A stretch of DNA of 64,000 nucleotides from Siphonodentalium dalli (GCA_032622095.1 CP136066.1:230894961-230958960), one strand, 5' to 3'; positions 26,497 to 36,250 are shown, counted from the stretch's first letter. The notes: a model not told the origin generated them from the letters alone. A program made the numbers and translations.

Positions 26497-26821
26497 ACTT
26501 CCTTGTTGGTATTGACTATCGGAGGGAATGAGATTTGTGCACGGTGACAACGGCAAATTGAAAGTCTCGATTCGTATCATGAAAATGACTAAATGATACT
26601 TTTTATATAGTTTTTTTGCAAATTCCTTGCTATATTGAATTACAATGGAGATAAAAAAAACGTATACCCTGTTTCGTTGCACATTCTGGAATTCGAGCAT
26701 GAAAACAGCAAACAAACTGTTTTCATGCTTGAATCCCATAATGTACAATGAAACAGGGTACGTTTTTCTCCTAAATGTACTTCCTTTTGGAATGTTGGTA
26801 TTGACTATCGGAGGGAATGAG
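26497..26821. repeat. Hairpin flanked by direct repeats
   Basis: A ~35-bp sequence containing TTGGTATTGACTATCGGAGG occurs at 26497-26531 and again at 26779-26821. Between them 26655-26708 and 26717-26767 form an inverted repeat (TACCCTGTTTC with GAAACAGGGTA; GCATGAAAACAG with CTGTTTTCATGC) around a 7-8-base loop. The direct repeats could be a duplicated flank of an inserted hairpin element. Confidence 0.75.
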
Positions 26822-26943
26822 TCCTGCATACCACGTAACAATCACCCGAATCCCGTCGTGTCAGTAAAGGGAGATGGCACCTGATGGCACCCTAATTATT
26901 TATGTAGTGTATAGCCACATCTGGTAACAGTGTATTAATTCAC

Positions 26944-27058
26944 CTGTGTCAGGGTCCATCGCATCCTGTAGTGTTTCATCCAACGTCTTTGGTCTTCCGT
27001 TGACACAGTGCAAACCACAGACCACAATAACCATAATCGCCGCCTGTAACATAACCAT
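26944..27058 (-). CDS. Signal-peptide exon of a secreted astacin-propeptide-like protein
   Basis: On the minus strand ATG at 27058-27056 opens a frame whose first 21 codons form a textbook signal peptide: start MVMLQ, hydrophobic core AAIMVIVVCGL, then HCVNG with likely cleavage before RPK. The next part reads RPKTLDETLQDAMDPDTG and stops at the donor CAG|GTGAAT (GT at 26943-26942), leaving phase 1. The exon at 22591-22685 accepts phase 1, so the joined protein runs DTG-LMDGEPDD. Signal peptide, short acidic propeptide and an ELDIKLTPDE motif suggest an astacin-type zymogen N-terminus (inference; no catalytic HExxH motif is in the window). The frame stays open upstream through MTWHTNNEQR, but starting there would bury the signal peptide. 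A CATATATATG TATA-like box lies about 30-40 bases upstream. Confidence 0.55.
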
Positions 27059-27074
27059 TCTCTGTTCATTATTG

Positions 27075-27131
27075 GTATGCCATGTCATATATATGGTCCC
27101 TATTGCAGATTGCAGTTGTGGTAATCTTGCC
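27075..27131 (+). mobile_element. Short fragment resembling the LINE tail at 27483
   Basis: CATATATATGGTCC followed by AGATTGCAGTTGTGGTAATC (with a 7-base insertion between) matches 27485-27521. The match ends where the P element begins. It overlaps the presumed 5' flank of the signal-peptide exon on the opposite strand. Confidence 0.5.
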
Positions 27132-27135
27132 TGTA

Positions 27136-27487
27136 CCCTGTGCCAATGCAGTCTCTTATATATGCGAGTCGACCATTGGTCGCCTCGCATATATAAGAGA
27201 ATGCACTGGCCTAACAATTTTTTATCATTTTTTTTATCAATTTTTCATACATTCCTTAACAATTTTTATCATTTTTTTTTATCATTTTTTCTTATATTCT
27301 TCAACAATTTTTATCATTTAAAAAAAAAAATTCTTACATTCTATACTTACATTCTATAACATTTTTTACCATTATTTCTTACATTCTTTAACAGTTAATG
27401 TTTAACCCACATGGAGCCTCACAAAGATGGAAGCATGCACTACTGAGTGTCGTCTGCTCCGGTCTATGTGGGGCTCACTATAGGTTC
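27136..27487. mobile_element. Truncated P element with hairpin element
   Basis: It begins ACCCTGTGCCAATGCA with the palindromic end (CTCTTATATATGCGAG / CTCGCATATATAAGAG around GTCGACCATTGGTCG), then CCTAACAATTTTTT and ~180 bp of T-rich DNA. It ends in an 81-84-bp hairpin element (27404-27487, GTGTCGTCTGCTC core). The mirror-image right end found in complete copies is missing. Confidence 0.75.
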
Positions 27488-27680
27488 AGACATATATATG
27501 GTCCAGATTGCAGTTGCGGTAATCCATTGCAAGATGCACACCACTTCTTCTTGGTGTGCCCGTTATAGCAATAGGAACTAATGAAATTTTGAAGGAAAGC
27601 CACACCATGATTAGTTCGTTACAACAGACACTGATGAGTTTATTCGCGGTAAATCAGGATATACAGTAACTGTATGAAGA
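27486..27680 (+). pseudogene. Non-LTR retrotransposon reverse transcriptase, C-terminal fragment
   Basis: The plus frame reads RHIYGPDCSCGNPLQDAHHF followed by FLVCPL and a stop. This is the C-x-C...H...C cysteine/histidine pattern found at the C-terminus of many LINE reverse transcriptase ORFs. After a frameshift the tail MISSLQQTLMSLFAVNQDIQ continues in the style of such proteins. The body is missing and the frame is broken, so it is a dead fragment. Confidence 0.65.
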
Positions 27681-28144
27681 ATAAAAGGTTTGTGCAAAGA
27701 TTCGTGATCACATAGCAGGGGCTAACTGAGTTGAGATAACTTGTGTTCCAATCCATTTTGAATATTATTATATACGACTAAACTTAGCTTAAACTAAAGA
27801 TATGGATATATAACTCACCGGTCAGCAAGCCGGTCATGGTGTTTTTGCATATGTTGGAATACTATTATAATGTTTTAAGAAGGCCGTCCATTCGTGAATT
27901 TTCAAAAAAAGCTCAATTTCAAACTATTAATTTGAAGGGAAAGATCATTGCCCCTTATCACCAATGTATGCTATAGAACTATAACAACAAATGTTTACCC
28001 TCAATATAATGACAGTTCTGTTCGAATTGTGAAAAAAAGTGGTTTAAAAAAAGGTCGATAGACAGGTTGACAGGAAATATTTTTTAAAACACTCTGCATT
28101 TTCTAGACCATGAACCAGACTATAGGGTATGAGCTCAGTCTACC

Positions 28145-28545
28145 ATCTTACCCCTTTACCAAACAAACCGGCCAAAACCGGCCAAAAAAAGCTGCAACAG
28201 CCTAAATTATCTTGGGTCTGTCTCAATAAAACCATACAAATATGGATATCATTGGAACCGGCTCATTGACCACATTGTGATGGTTACATTTATGCCCTGT
28301 GCCAATGCATTCTCTTATATATGCGAGTCGACCATAAGTCGCCTCGCATATATAAGAGAATGCATTGGCCTAAAAAAATCTTTTTTTAACACTTTTTACC
28401 ATTTTTTCTTACATTCTTTAACAATTTTATAATTTTTAATGTGTTAAGCCAATGCATTCTCTTATATATGCGAGGCGACCTATGGTCGACTCGCATATAT
28501 AAGAGAATGCATTGGCACAGGGCTCTTCTGTTGGGTAAAGGGTTA
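28145..28545. mobile_element. Element ending in CCCTTTACC, at a TTAA-like site, nested in the foldback
   Basis: The left end reads TTACCCCTTTACCAAACA and the right end TGTTGGGTAAAGGGTTAA, an inverted pair. Comparison with the uninterrupted right foldback arm (GGTTTACCATCTAAAATCGTG on its minus strand) indicates insertion at this point. Inside is the P element 28295-28522. The segment 28205-28540 also matches 46225-46605 in inverted orientation, so it is a dispersed unit. Confidence 0.55.
28295..28522. mobile_element. P element, short complete copy (228 bp)
   Basis: Begins CCCTGTGCCAATGCATTCTC and ends in the complementary GAGAATGCATTGGCACAGGG. Each end is itself a ~67-bp near-perfect palindrome (centres GTCGACCATAAGTCGC and GGCGACCTATGGTCGAC). 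Between them is ~70 bp of T-rich sequence. No transposase; non-autonomous. Confidence 0.85.
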
Positions 28546-29114
28546 AATCATGACTGTCTGCGAGAAAACAAGTAAAACATTCCCATTTTTGGCAGCCATT
28601 TGCAGGACTATTTGTTTTTATGAAAATCACCATAAAACTACATAATGTCTGATAAGATGAATCAGTATTGAGTATTTATATCTGCCATATTATTGGAACG
28701 TGGTTGAATAATACTTGTGTTGTCTTTATGTTGTTTTGGACTATTACCCGATAAAAAATAGTCCTGCAAATGGTTGCCAAATAACTAAAATATGCAAATA
28801 AATATTTATTTTCTCGCAGACAGTCACGATTTTAGATGGTAAACCGAACGCATATTCTAGTTGGGTTCATAGTCTAGATAAAGCAGTGTGAATTTTGAAA
28901 ATATGTTCTGTCAAACTGTCTGTTGATCTACATTTTTTTTAAACCACTTGTTTTCATAATTTGAATATATCTCCCATATTGTGAGGGTAAACACGTGTTG
29001 TTATAATACTATAGCATACATTGGTTACATAAGGATAATGATTTTCCCTTTAAATTGATTCTTTGAAATTTAGAGCTTATTTTATTTGACGAATGGGGCG
29101 CCTGCTTAATAAAG

Positions 29115-29492
29115 GATTACACTGGTGTAATTTTTCTCAGTCTTTATCGATTCCCTCTAATCCAATGTCAGAGCACACAACGAACAGATTTATCGATTCC
29201 CGTTAATCCAAGGAGCACATCGCGAAAAGATTTTTCTGATGCCGTTTCTGTATAAACAATCGGTTGAAAACAACCAATGTTATTTCGACAGCCTTTCAAG
29301 TTTGATACCTCGTGTCGCTAGTAATCCCTCATCGGACGTCACATGCGGGAAGCTGATCGATTCAGGCTGCATAATCCATAGTGGACTATCCAATCGCATG
29401 AATCGGCATAACTTCAGTTACGGCAACTTGCTCGGCGGATTAGCGGGTATCGATAATGACTGAAAACTGAGAAAAGCTACACCAGTGTAATC
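29115..29492. mobile_element. 378-bp inverted-repeat (MITE-like) element
   Basis: The left end starts GATTACACTGGTGTAATTTT and continues CTCAGTCTTTATCGAT. The right end is its inverse (ATCGATAATGACTGAAAACT, then GAGAAAAGCTACACCAGTG and TAATC). Inside, TTATCGATTCCC(T/G)(C/T)TAATCCAA occurs twice about 44 bp apart. The open frame at 29239-29463 lies entirely inside and is not considered coding. Confidence 0.75.
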
Positions 29493-29499
29493 ATTTAAC

Positions 29500-29658
29500 C
29501 CTTTATCCAACAGTAATATGAATATCGTCATTACGTCCACCCAATACTGATAGGAGAGAACGTCGCCACCCCAGCCACCCCAGCCAACAGAATATTGGAA
29601 CGAAATTGTGTTATTACTAAATTTTATGGTGGCTATTGTGTTATGAAATTTTATTTTA
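29500..29658. other. Short unassigned spacer with a TTAACCCTTTATCCAACA end
   Basis: ATTTAACCCTTTATCCAACA at 29495-29514 matches the terminal motif of the dispersed unit at 46225, suggesting the start of another copy whose far end is not found. The CCACCCCAGCCACCCCAGCC stretch near 29565 is a C-rich oddity. Confidence 0.35.
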
Positions 29659-30095
29659 GGAAGACCTAACCAGGAAGAGGTATTTTTTTTTACCCTGTGC
29701 CAATGCATTCTCTTATATATGCGAGTCGACCATAGGTCGCCTCGCATATATAAGAGAATGCATTGGCCTAACAATTTTTTATCATTTTTTTTAAATAAAT
29801 GTTTCTTACAATTTTTAGGACATAAAATAAAAAAACATACATTACCCTGCAGGGAGCCCCACACATATATAGAAGCATATAGAAGAGTGTCGTCTGCTCA
29901 TGTTTGTCTGGGGCTCTGTATGGGTGAAATTATAAAATTGTTAAAGAATACAAGAAAAAATTATTAAAATTGTAAAACATTGTTAGGCCAATGCATTCTC
30001 TTATATATGCGAAGCGACCTATGGTCGACTCGCATATATAAGAGAATGCATTGGCACAGGGTAAAAACAAATACCTCTTCCTGGTTAGGTCTTCC
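29659..30095. mobile_element. P element (29692-30062) with extra flanking inverted repeats
   Basis: The core starts ACCCTGTGCCAATGCATTCT and ends AGAATGCATTGGCACAGGGT, each end a palindrome. It is bracketed by a further inverted pair, GGAAGACCTAACCAGGAAGA (29659) and TCTTCCTGGTTAGGTCTTCC (right, ending 30095). The interior holds one hairpin element (29844-29924). Confidence 0.85.
29844..29924 (+). mobile_element. 81-bp hairpin element (copy in P element)
   Basis: Starts ACCCTGCAGGGAGCCCCA and ends TGGGGCTCTGTATGGGT, able to pair over about 20 bases with a few mismatches. The loop side contains GAGTGTCGTCTGCTC. The same unit occurs at 27404, 31404, 34515 (plus orientation) and 38804, 38921, 52573, 52697 (minus orientation). 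Confidence 0.8.
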
Positions 30096-30334
30096 ATCGA
30101 CGCGAGGCACATGTATTCAACGGAATACGAGCCATTGAATACATATTTGTGTATACCTCTAGTGATATACAGGCCGGAACTATTCTTGTTGACGTTGTCG
30201 CAAAGAAAAGATGACGTACATTACGTCAACGATCCGATTCTGGCGATGCCCAGAAAATTACTGGTTATTCATCAGATTTTAATAACAATAAAGGTAATGA
30301 AGGTGACAGTAATGGATTTAATTTATCTGACACA
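30096..30334. other. Unassigned stretch with a frame of uncertain meaning
   Basis: The plus frame 30051-30479 begins inside the P element and runs on into the hairpin at 30335. An acceptor-like GGTTAG at 30084-30089 and donor AAAG|GTAATG near 30293 could bound an exon, but the acceptor is part of the inverted repeat shared with 29659. I see no family resemblance. Confidence 0.25.
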
Positions 30335-30535
30335 ACGGTGTATAATAAATACAGAACACAACTTGCATCATAATCTCGAATATTTTATCGAACTCGTTGC
30401 GGACGGCGCATTGTTATATTTCGCTCGAGCTACGCTCTCGCGAAATATATCCTTGCGCCATCCGCAACTCATTCGATAAAAGATTCTCGATTAAGATGCG
30501 CGTTGTGTGCAGTCTATATATTTACACTCACACGT
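30335..30535. repeat. ~200-bp hairpin (palindromic element)
   Basis: Arms of about 95-100 bp pair around a short centre at TCGAGCTACGCTC (30424-30436). Matching blocks include TTTTATCGAA/TTCGATAAAA, GTTGCGGACGGCGCA/TGCGCCATCCGCAAC and ATATTTCGC/GCGAAATAT. Reading frames crossing it are palindrome by-products. Confidence 0.85.
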
Positions 30536-30612
30536 GCATTCGTACTGTGGAACATGAATGTAGGACGTTGGTTGGTCGATATTACGTCACATGACGTCAC
30601 GCGCTGACCCCA

Positions 30613-30647
30613 ACTTGCATCCATTTGTGTGTGGATGCAACTTGCAC
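30613..30647. repeat. Small inverted repeat
   Basis: CTTGCATCCA and TGGATGCAA(CTTG) flank TTTGTGTG. The arms share the ACTTGCATCCA sequence with the ends of the neighbouring element at 30738, suggesting a related solo end. Confidence 0.6.
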
Positions 30648-30737
30648 CGAGCCACGATAATAACGTTGGAAATGGGCTCTTAAAACTCTTTTTAATCTGC
30701 CAGTTGACTCAGTTGAGTGTAAATATAAGTAATGGAT

Positions 30738-30890
30738 GTTGATATTGTTGCGTTCCATAGAGTATGGATGCAAGTTGGTCAGACATTTCGGAGCGTAAAA
30801 TCATTCGTAGACGACCTAGTTCTCGGTCGGGGTGTCGTAAAATGACAGACAAACTTGCATCCATACTCTATGGAACGCAAGCAAATCAAC
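30738..30890. mobile_element. ~153-bp MITE-like element with 29-bp perfect inverted ends
   Basis: TTGCGTTCCATAGAGTATGG then ATGCAAGTT (30748) is exactly complementary to the right end finishing at 30880. Outer GTTGATATTG / CAAATCAAC extend the pairing imperfectly. The interior is ~75 bp. Too small to code. Confidence 0.8.
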
Positions 30891-31235
30891 ACCCATTTCT
30901 TAAATGTTTATATGCATGGATGGGAGTAAGTTCTTTTCAGAGTTTTGAATCCCCCTCCCAAAGTATGATAGTATGGTTAATATTTATTAGGTTTTGTATT
31001 TATATTTTAATATTTTAATATTTTATATTAAATAATAAACAAACAACAGGTAAGTTTTTTTTACATTCAAATTTACATTCAAAATAAAACAATTTGTTGT
31101 GTTATAATGCGATATTTTTGTTGTAAACTATGACAGGGAAAAACGCCAAACTCTGGTCTCTGTGGATGCTATGCTACAGGCTCTCTGTGGCTTACTGGAC
31201 ACTATGGGAAACATTAGCTGCTGTGATAATAGTAT
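30891..31235. other. A+T-rich stretch without recognisable features
   Basis: TTTTATATTAAATAATAAAC-type sequence. Its right edge (31207-31231) carries GGGAAACATTAGCTGCTG then TGATAATAG, repeated as GGGAACCATTAGC... at 31838-31862 on the far side of the adjacent P element. Confidence 0.5.
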
Positions 31236-31750
31236 ACCCTATGCCAATGCATTCTCTCATATATGCGAGTCGATCATAGGTCGCCTCGCATATATAAGAG
31301 AATGCAATGGCCTAACAATTTTGTATCATTTTTTTTATAAATTTTTCTTACATTCTTTAACAATTTTTAGGACATAAAATAAAAAACATGCAGAGTGTGA
31401 ATAACCCTACAGGGAGCCCCAAACATATATAGAACCATGTAGAAGAGTGTCGTCTGCTCATGTTGTCTGGGGCTCTGTATGGGTGAAATTATAAAATTGT
31501 TAAAAAAATGTAAGAAAAAAATGATAAAATATGATAAAATTGTTAAAGAATGTAAGAAAAAAATGATAAAATTGTTAAAGAGTATAAGAAAAAATTATTA
31601 AAATTATTAAAATTGTAACAAATTGTCAAAAAAATTGTCAAAAAAATAATAACAAATGATAAAAAAATTGTTAGGCCAATGCATTCTCCTATATATGCGA
31701 GGCGACCTATGGTCAACTCGCATATATAAAAGAATGCATTGGCACAGGGT
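31236..31750. mobile_element. P element, 515-bp copy
   Basis: Left end ACCCTATGCCAATGCATTCT and right end GCATTGGCACAGGGT, both palindromic, slightly degenerate (TCGATCATAGG; GGTCAACTCG). The interior contains a hairpin element (31404-31484) and A-rich repeats of AATTGTTAAAGAATGTAAGA. Confidence 0.85.
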
Positions 31751-33879
31751 ACTTGATATATAGTGTGATTACCGTATGTCCACTGGACAATATGCGGTAG
31801 GACGCTCTGGGACTTTCTGAATGTTAAATGGTTAAGGGAACCATTAGCTGCTGTGATAATAGCAAACGTTAGGACGATAACCTCAGGGTTCGCGCTGTCA
31901 TAAATACTAACTGAGTAGCTCTACCATATACTCGCCATCTAACTACTCTAGTTGTCTAGTGCCTATACTTTATATATAGTGTGATTACCGTATGTCCTCA
32001 AGTCACTGAGAGCAAACGTGATTGATAATATATTCAGTTTTCATCTAAAATTGACTAAATTTGTTAGTAAAAGTTTAAGCACAGGTCTACTTTTCCAGAT
32101 ATCACAACATTGGATCCCACATGGACCTAAGGGTATGCATAAAGAACATGGTCGCAATATCTGTATTGCCATGATATGTGTGTGTTTCATTGGTATACAA
32201 AAAATAATAAAAAATAATACAATCACAGAATTCTGATTAATCCAGACTTGGATAATATTAATCAACACCTTTCAGAACCTTCAATTATCAGAGAAATTGC
32301 ACAATTACATATTTTCATAACAGTTAGAAACAAAAATCAAATAAATCGATTTAATTAAAAAAATTTGGCAAATAAATCGATTTTATTTATTTAATTGAAA
32401 GAAAAAAAATCACCAACCCTGTTAAACTATCTAACTCAATGGAATATTAGAATCCAAGTCGCCACTCCTATATTTCAGCAATAATTTCAAATTAGTGTTT
32501 GCATTGAAAATGAACCCAATGACCTTGTGGCAAAGCATGCACTGAGTATACTTATCATGGTTCATGCTGTCACTTGCCAAATTTGCCAATGGCAAACATA
32601 ATTCACATTTGGCAAAATATATTTTCATTTGGCAAAGGTTTTGGCAAGTCACTTTTTAATTCATCAAGACAGTTGACATATTAATAGCTATCAGTATCAA
32701 TGGATGGAGGGATTACCCGTATTTAGTGTGGTGGTGTTTACATAGTTAATCATCTTGTGTTGTGCCCTTCTCGTGCAGCAACCCTGCTATCATTGTATTG
32801 TTCGGTGATTGGTTTATTGTTGTATGATAAACCACAATAGAGATGCTAGTTTAATGATTAACTAACTGCTTTCCTATCGATCAAAAGTCGTTCAAACTGC
32901 GAGTGTCAAATTATACATGTTGCAGAAAATAGTACTATCAGTGACAGCATTTCGCAAATTCTACAAGAATTTGTCAAAAAAATATTTTCATTTGGCAAAT
33001 TATTTGGCAAGAGTAAATTTCGGTCCAGTGCGGACCCTGGATATCCTCCAATGTCTCTTCACATTTTGTCGTAAATATGGCTCGGTTGCAATGTAAAGTC
33101 GTAAAGCTTATAGTTGGAAATGAAAGCACCATCAGTATAAAATTATTTGCTTTAACCAGGTCGTTAAAATCATATGTACGTCTCCCTTGTTTAGTGGTGG
33201 AATAGCATTAATCGAAGTTGTATTCACAATATCGTTTATGCTAAAAATGTTAATTTATGTCTGGGTATGTTTCATTTTGGGGATGCGTGGGATCATAGTG
33301 ATTTGGCAAAAGTATCGGGGACCACTCTGAGAGACCTCCATACCCCATCCTAGACCGCGTACAACCGGTTCGCAGAAATCTTTGAAACTGATTGCGTGGT
33401 ATCCCAGGAGGGATGTCAGAAGGCACACATTTCCACGCACTACGCTCTGGTATATGATGTAGAATTCAGTTACTATATTTGCTCTATCAATTACCATTTA
33501 GGGTTTAACTTTTGAGGCATAAGCGCCTTTTTAAAATCTGCAAATATTAGAGTGTTGGTTGTTTAAGAAGATTTTCTATCATATTCCATCTTTCACGAGA
33601 ACAACTTTCTTTCTTCGAATAATTTAACATAATTAACATAAATTAACACTTTTAGATTCTACCCCCACCAATACCATTTAACAAAGAGAGATATAACTCA
33701 CCCTGGACTAAACAAATTGACACATCACTGATTATATAATTTATTTGTTCATATACTCGAGATGTTATATATTGAGATCTGAATAAAAAAAAAAAAAAAA
33801 AAATCTTATGCTAAGCCAAAAATACTATTGCGATGATTGTGCTGGAGGGTATCTTCATATTTACTTTTGGCAAACTTCT
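31751..33879. other. Unassigned A+T-rich region with short internal repeats
   Basis: No convincing exon. A 25-bp sequence (TATATAGTGTGATTACCGTATG) occurs near 31757 and 31974. TTTTCATTTGGCAAA and TTTGGCAAG recur at about 32620-32650 and 32980-33012. An A run lies at 33785-33803. Frames such as minus 33255-33497 have no motif I recognise. Confidence 0.5.
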
Positions 33880-34066
33880 TCATTTTGTTAATTGTGTTGC
33901 GCATGCAGCTTTCTGAATTTTAACCAGTTCGATTATTTCCCAGATTTTAGGGCTATTTTCTATTTTACGAACACGATCCTTTTTGCGGATTATAAGTCGC
34001 AGGTCTGGGGTAATCAGATGTTTGTCTTTGGGCCTAATTAAAACATTATCGTTGGGTATGGTTTTT
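33880..34066 (-). pseudogene. Probable LINE fragment (region before the reverse transcriptase)
   Basis: A stop-free minus frame of about 60 codons reads KDKHLITPDLRLIIRKKDRV and ends in a stop after ATQLTK. The I-T-P-x-L-(K/R)-x-x-I-R-K-(K/R)-D pattern is typical of the linker between endonuclease and reverse transcriptase in non-LTR elements. There is no start codon or continuation. Confidence 0.45.
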
Positions 34067-34139
34067 GTCCATATTACTCAAAAACCTAGAACTAAATATA
34101 TATCAACAGCTGAATTAACGGTGGGTTTGGTTCAAATAG

Positions 34140-34450
34140 CATTGAACCAATGAGGAAGTAGCACTGTAGCAGTAACCTTGGTTGGTGACTTTAATATTGG
34201 TTAGGCTATACAGAGGAATAATGTTCGATGAGGAGTCCAAAGCATTGAACCAATGAGGAAGTAGCACTGTAGCAGTAACCTTGGTTGGTGACTTTAATAT
34301 TGGTTTGGCTATACAGATAAATAATGTTCGATGAGGAGTCCAAAGCATTGAACCAATGAGGAAGTAGCTCTGTAGCAGTAACCTTGGTTGGTGACTTTAA
34401 TATTGGTTTGGCTATACAGAGAAATAATGTTCGATGAGGAGTCCAAATCA
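34140..34450. repeat. 103-bp tandem repeat, 3 copies
   Basis: Units start at 34140, 34243 and 34346, each beginning CATTGAACCAATGAGGAAGT and ending in GATGAGGAGTCCAAA. They differ by only a few bases. Minus-strand frames at 34115-34451 are by-products of the repeat. Confidence 0.97.
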
Positions 34451-34514
34451 TTTGAATTAATCAGTTAATATAAGGTCCCCGTCCAAGATCATTGGAAGAT
34501 TCACATAAACAGTT

Positions 34515-34595
34515 AACCCACAGGGAGCCTCAAACAGATGGAAGCATGCACTACAGAGTGTCGTCTGCTCCAGTCTATGTGGGGCTCTCTATGGG
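34515..34595 (+). mobile_element. 81-bp hairpin element, solo copy
   Basis: AACCCACAGGGAGCCTCAAA ... GTGTCGTCTGCTC ... GGGGCTCTCTATGGGTT, standing alone without P-element ends. The following TTCGAATAC makes GGTTCGAATAC, one base off a pol III B box, but other copies lack it. Confidence 0.8.
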
Positions 34596-34599
34596 TTCG

Positions 34600-35440
34600 A
34601 ATACTAAGAGGGCCTTTAAGCAGCCATGGTCACTTTATACAGGTCAGAGGTCAGGCACATCCTGAATTCCAATATTATAGTGGCATATGACTATACAATA
34701 TTCACGTTTCCTTTATTTGTACCGGGACTAGAAGAGGGCGCATACCCGTACACAGCCAAATGTCACTCTTAAAAAGATCGCAGCGAATGAACAGTCTTCC
34801 GACAAAATTCCATGTGCGATCTTTTGCGCCAGCTTTGTTATTCAATAAAATTATAATATATTACTAATATATGCCTTTCTAAATGACAATAACAGGATGA
34901 CCCAATCGCTCCTTCATAACATTTCAACTAAGTGCATGCTTTGCTTATCGTGTGCCGTCATGATTATTCATTCTCCTGGACAAACTATATGTATGATACC
35001 GAATTAGTGCGACACTGATTTTGAATAATATTTGTGTGAAATATGATTTTGGATTATCCTTCTTTTATCAAATTAACAAAACGGTAATGGTCGTATGCCA
35101 CAATAATAGTGGAATATCGCTTTAATAGTGGAATTCAGTATGTGCCTGACCTGATAAAGTGTTGTCGAAATTGATAGGCCAAATAATTCCCAATACCTCC
35201 GATTACAAATTGATCAGTAGGACAGATATCCTATATATTATATACACTCGGAGGTGTTGGAATAAAGTTTCAACCAGACAATTATTGCATCCTCAAATTA
35301 TATATAAGGTTAGGTAATCGTTTGAATACAAAGTGTTCTGTTAAATACACTGCAATGCCTCCTCAATGCCGGGCTCGTGTCGTTATACCTGACTGAGTGT
35401 GAAACATAACAGAATTAAAAATCAATAATTGATAACCAGT
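34600..35440. other. Unassigned region
   Basis: No coding feature found. CCTGAATTCCAATATTATAG near 34660 is echoed in complementary form near 35107-35145 (AATAATAGTGGAAT; GTGGAATTCAG), a possible old inverted repeat. Polymers and microsatellites are absent. Confidence 0.4.
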
Positions 35441-35447
35441 GATGGTC

Positions 35448-35540
35448 CGGTCACGCGAAGAGGCGGTCCAGTCCAGTCCGGTCCGGTCCAGCTGTGGGTG
35501 GTCCGGTTTTCTTTCCTGGATCGGTCCGGGCCGGTCCAAT
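35448..35540. repeat. GGTCC-rich stretch
   Basis: A G+C-rich cluster of GGTCC/GTCCAGTCC repeats (GGTCCAGTCCAGTCCGGTCC and GGATCGGTCCGGGCCGGTCC) unlike its surroundings. It may be a degraded simple repeat. Confidence 0.6.
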
Positions 35541-35708
35541 CATTATAAAATACCTTAATGAAGGGACATTTGTTAAATCTTACTTTGGTATACACGTTTG
35601 TGTTACATACGGAAAGCGTCAAGTCACTGCCGGAGTCGGACAAGCTTGTATTAAATTCTGGACATCATGTGCAATATAATCTGTCACCACATCCGGTTGT
35701 AACTAGCA

Positions 35709-35778
35709 TTCTGATTGGCTACAACGCCACGTTTAAATCACCATGTCCCCCGCTACCATGGTAGCGGGCTATATAATA
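35709..35778 (+). promoter_or_regulatory. Promoter-like CCAAT / palindrome / TATA group
   Basis: CTGATTGGCT (inverted CCAAT) at 35711-35720, a perfect 20-bp palindrome CCCGCTACCATGGTAGCGGG at 35748-35767, and TATATAA at 35770-35776 lie at spacings plausible for a core promoter. CACGTG (35804) and TGACGTCA (35893) follow. No open frame downstream makes a convincing gene. Confidence 0.3.
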
Positions 35779-36069
35779 GAACGTGCGCGAAACATTGGGG
35801 TGAGCACGTGATACATCGGGGGTGGGGTATGAATGACTCTTAAACTGATATAGTTTCGACCAATTCGCGACTTTGCTCTCGCACGCCGAATTTGACGTCA
35901 CCTGACGCCGGATCGTTAGGTCGGCTACTGAATTATTCTTATTGGTGTGAATTAATCGGATAACCTATGAAAATCACACTTAAATTAAGGAGGCATGGTT
36001 ATTGTTGTGGGGACAAAACCGTTATCTCCGGCAACATCGTGGGGTACATGGAGATTTAATACCTGGATG

Positions 36070-36250
36070 TCTCTTTTTGAACCACTTTTTAAACCCACCT
36101 TTTTTCATAATTCGAGAATATCTCTCATATAATAAGGGTAAACACGTGTTGTTATAGTACCATGTAGCAGACATTCATTATAAAGGGTAATAATTTTTCC
36201 CTTCAAATTGATTGTTCGAAATTGAGATTTGTTTTTAATTAACGAATGGG
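36070..36250. repeat. Partial third copy of the foldback arm
   Basis: GGGTAAACACGTGTTGTTAT, TTCCCTTCAAATTGATT and AACGAATGGGGCGCCT match 28985-29105. The copy abuts DNA leading into the reverse transcriptase fragment. Confidence 0.75.

Larger units (their letters stand above)
22686..26943 (-). other. Presumed 4.26-kb intron of the astacin-like gene
   Basis: On the minus strand this interval starts with the donor GTGAAT (26943 downward) and ends with a polypyrimidine tract plus CAG (22688-22686). Both flanking exons are phase 1. It contains a ~1-kb-arm inverted repeat, a 21-bp minisatellite, a 41-bp tandem repeat and a 113-bp hairpin. I found no convincing further exon inside, but a short one could be missed. 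Confidence 0.45.
27888..29100. mobile_element. Foldback element with nested insertion
   Basis: Left arm 27888-28147 plus 28541-28620 is the reverse complement of right arm 28745-29100. Matches include CCATTCGTGAA/ACGAATGGGG, the TTGAAGGGAAA/TTTCCCTTTAAA region, and GACTGTCTGCGAGAAAA with its complement. The left arm is interrupted by 28145-28545, which carries a P element. The loop is about 28620-28745. A third, partial copy lies at 36070-36250. Confidence 0.7.

Noticed and set aside
26946-27359. Plus-strand 137-codon frame
   Set aside because: Antisense to the signal-peptide exon, then crosses a P-element palindrome and T-rich DNA.
29418-29864. Minus-strand 148-codon frame
   Set aside because: Spans a MITE end, a spacer and a P-element palindrome; the QCILLYMRGD stretch is the palindrome translated and recurs wherever the palindrome does.
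30051-30479. Plus-strand 142-codon frame with possible acceptor and donor
   Set aside because: Starts in one element and ends in a hairpin; the acceptor is part of an inverted repeat copied elsewhere; no family resemblance.
33255-33497. Minus-strand 80-codon frame
   Set aside because: No motif, no splice or promoter context, weak composition.
34115-34451. Two overlapping minus-strand frames
   Set aside because: Translation of a 103-bp tandem repeat.
34585-34602. tRNA-like B box GGTTCGAATAC
   Set aside because: No A box or cloverleaf nearby, and absent from the other hairpin-element copies.
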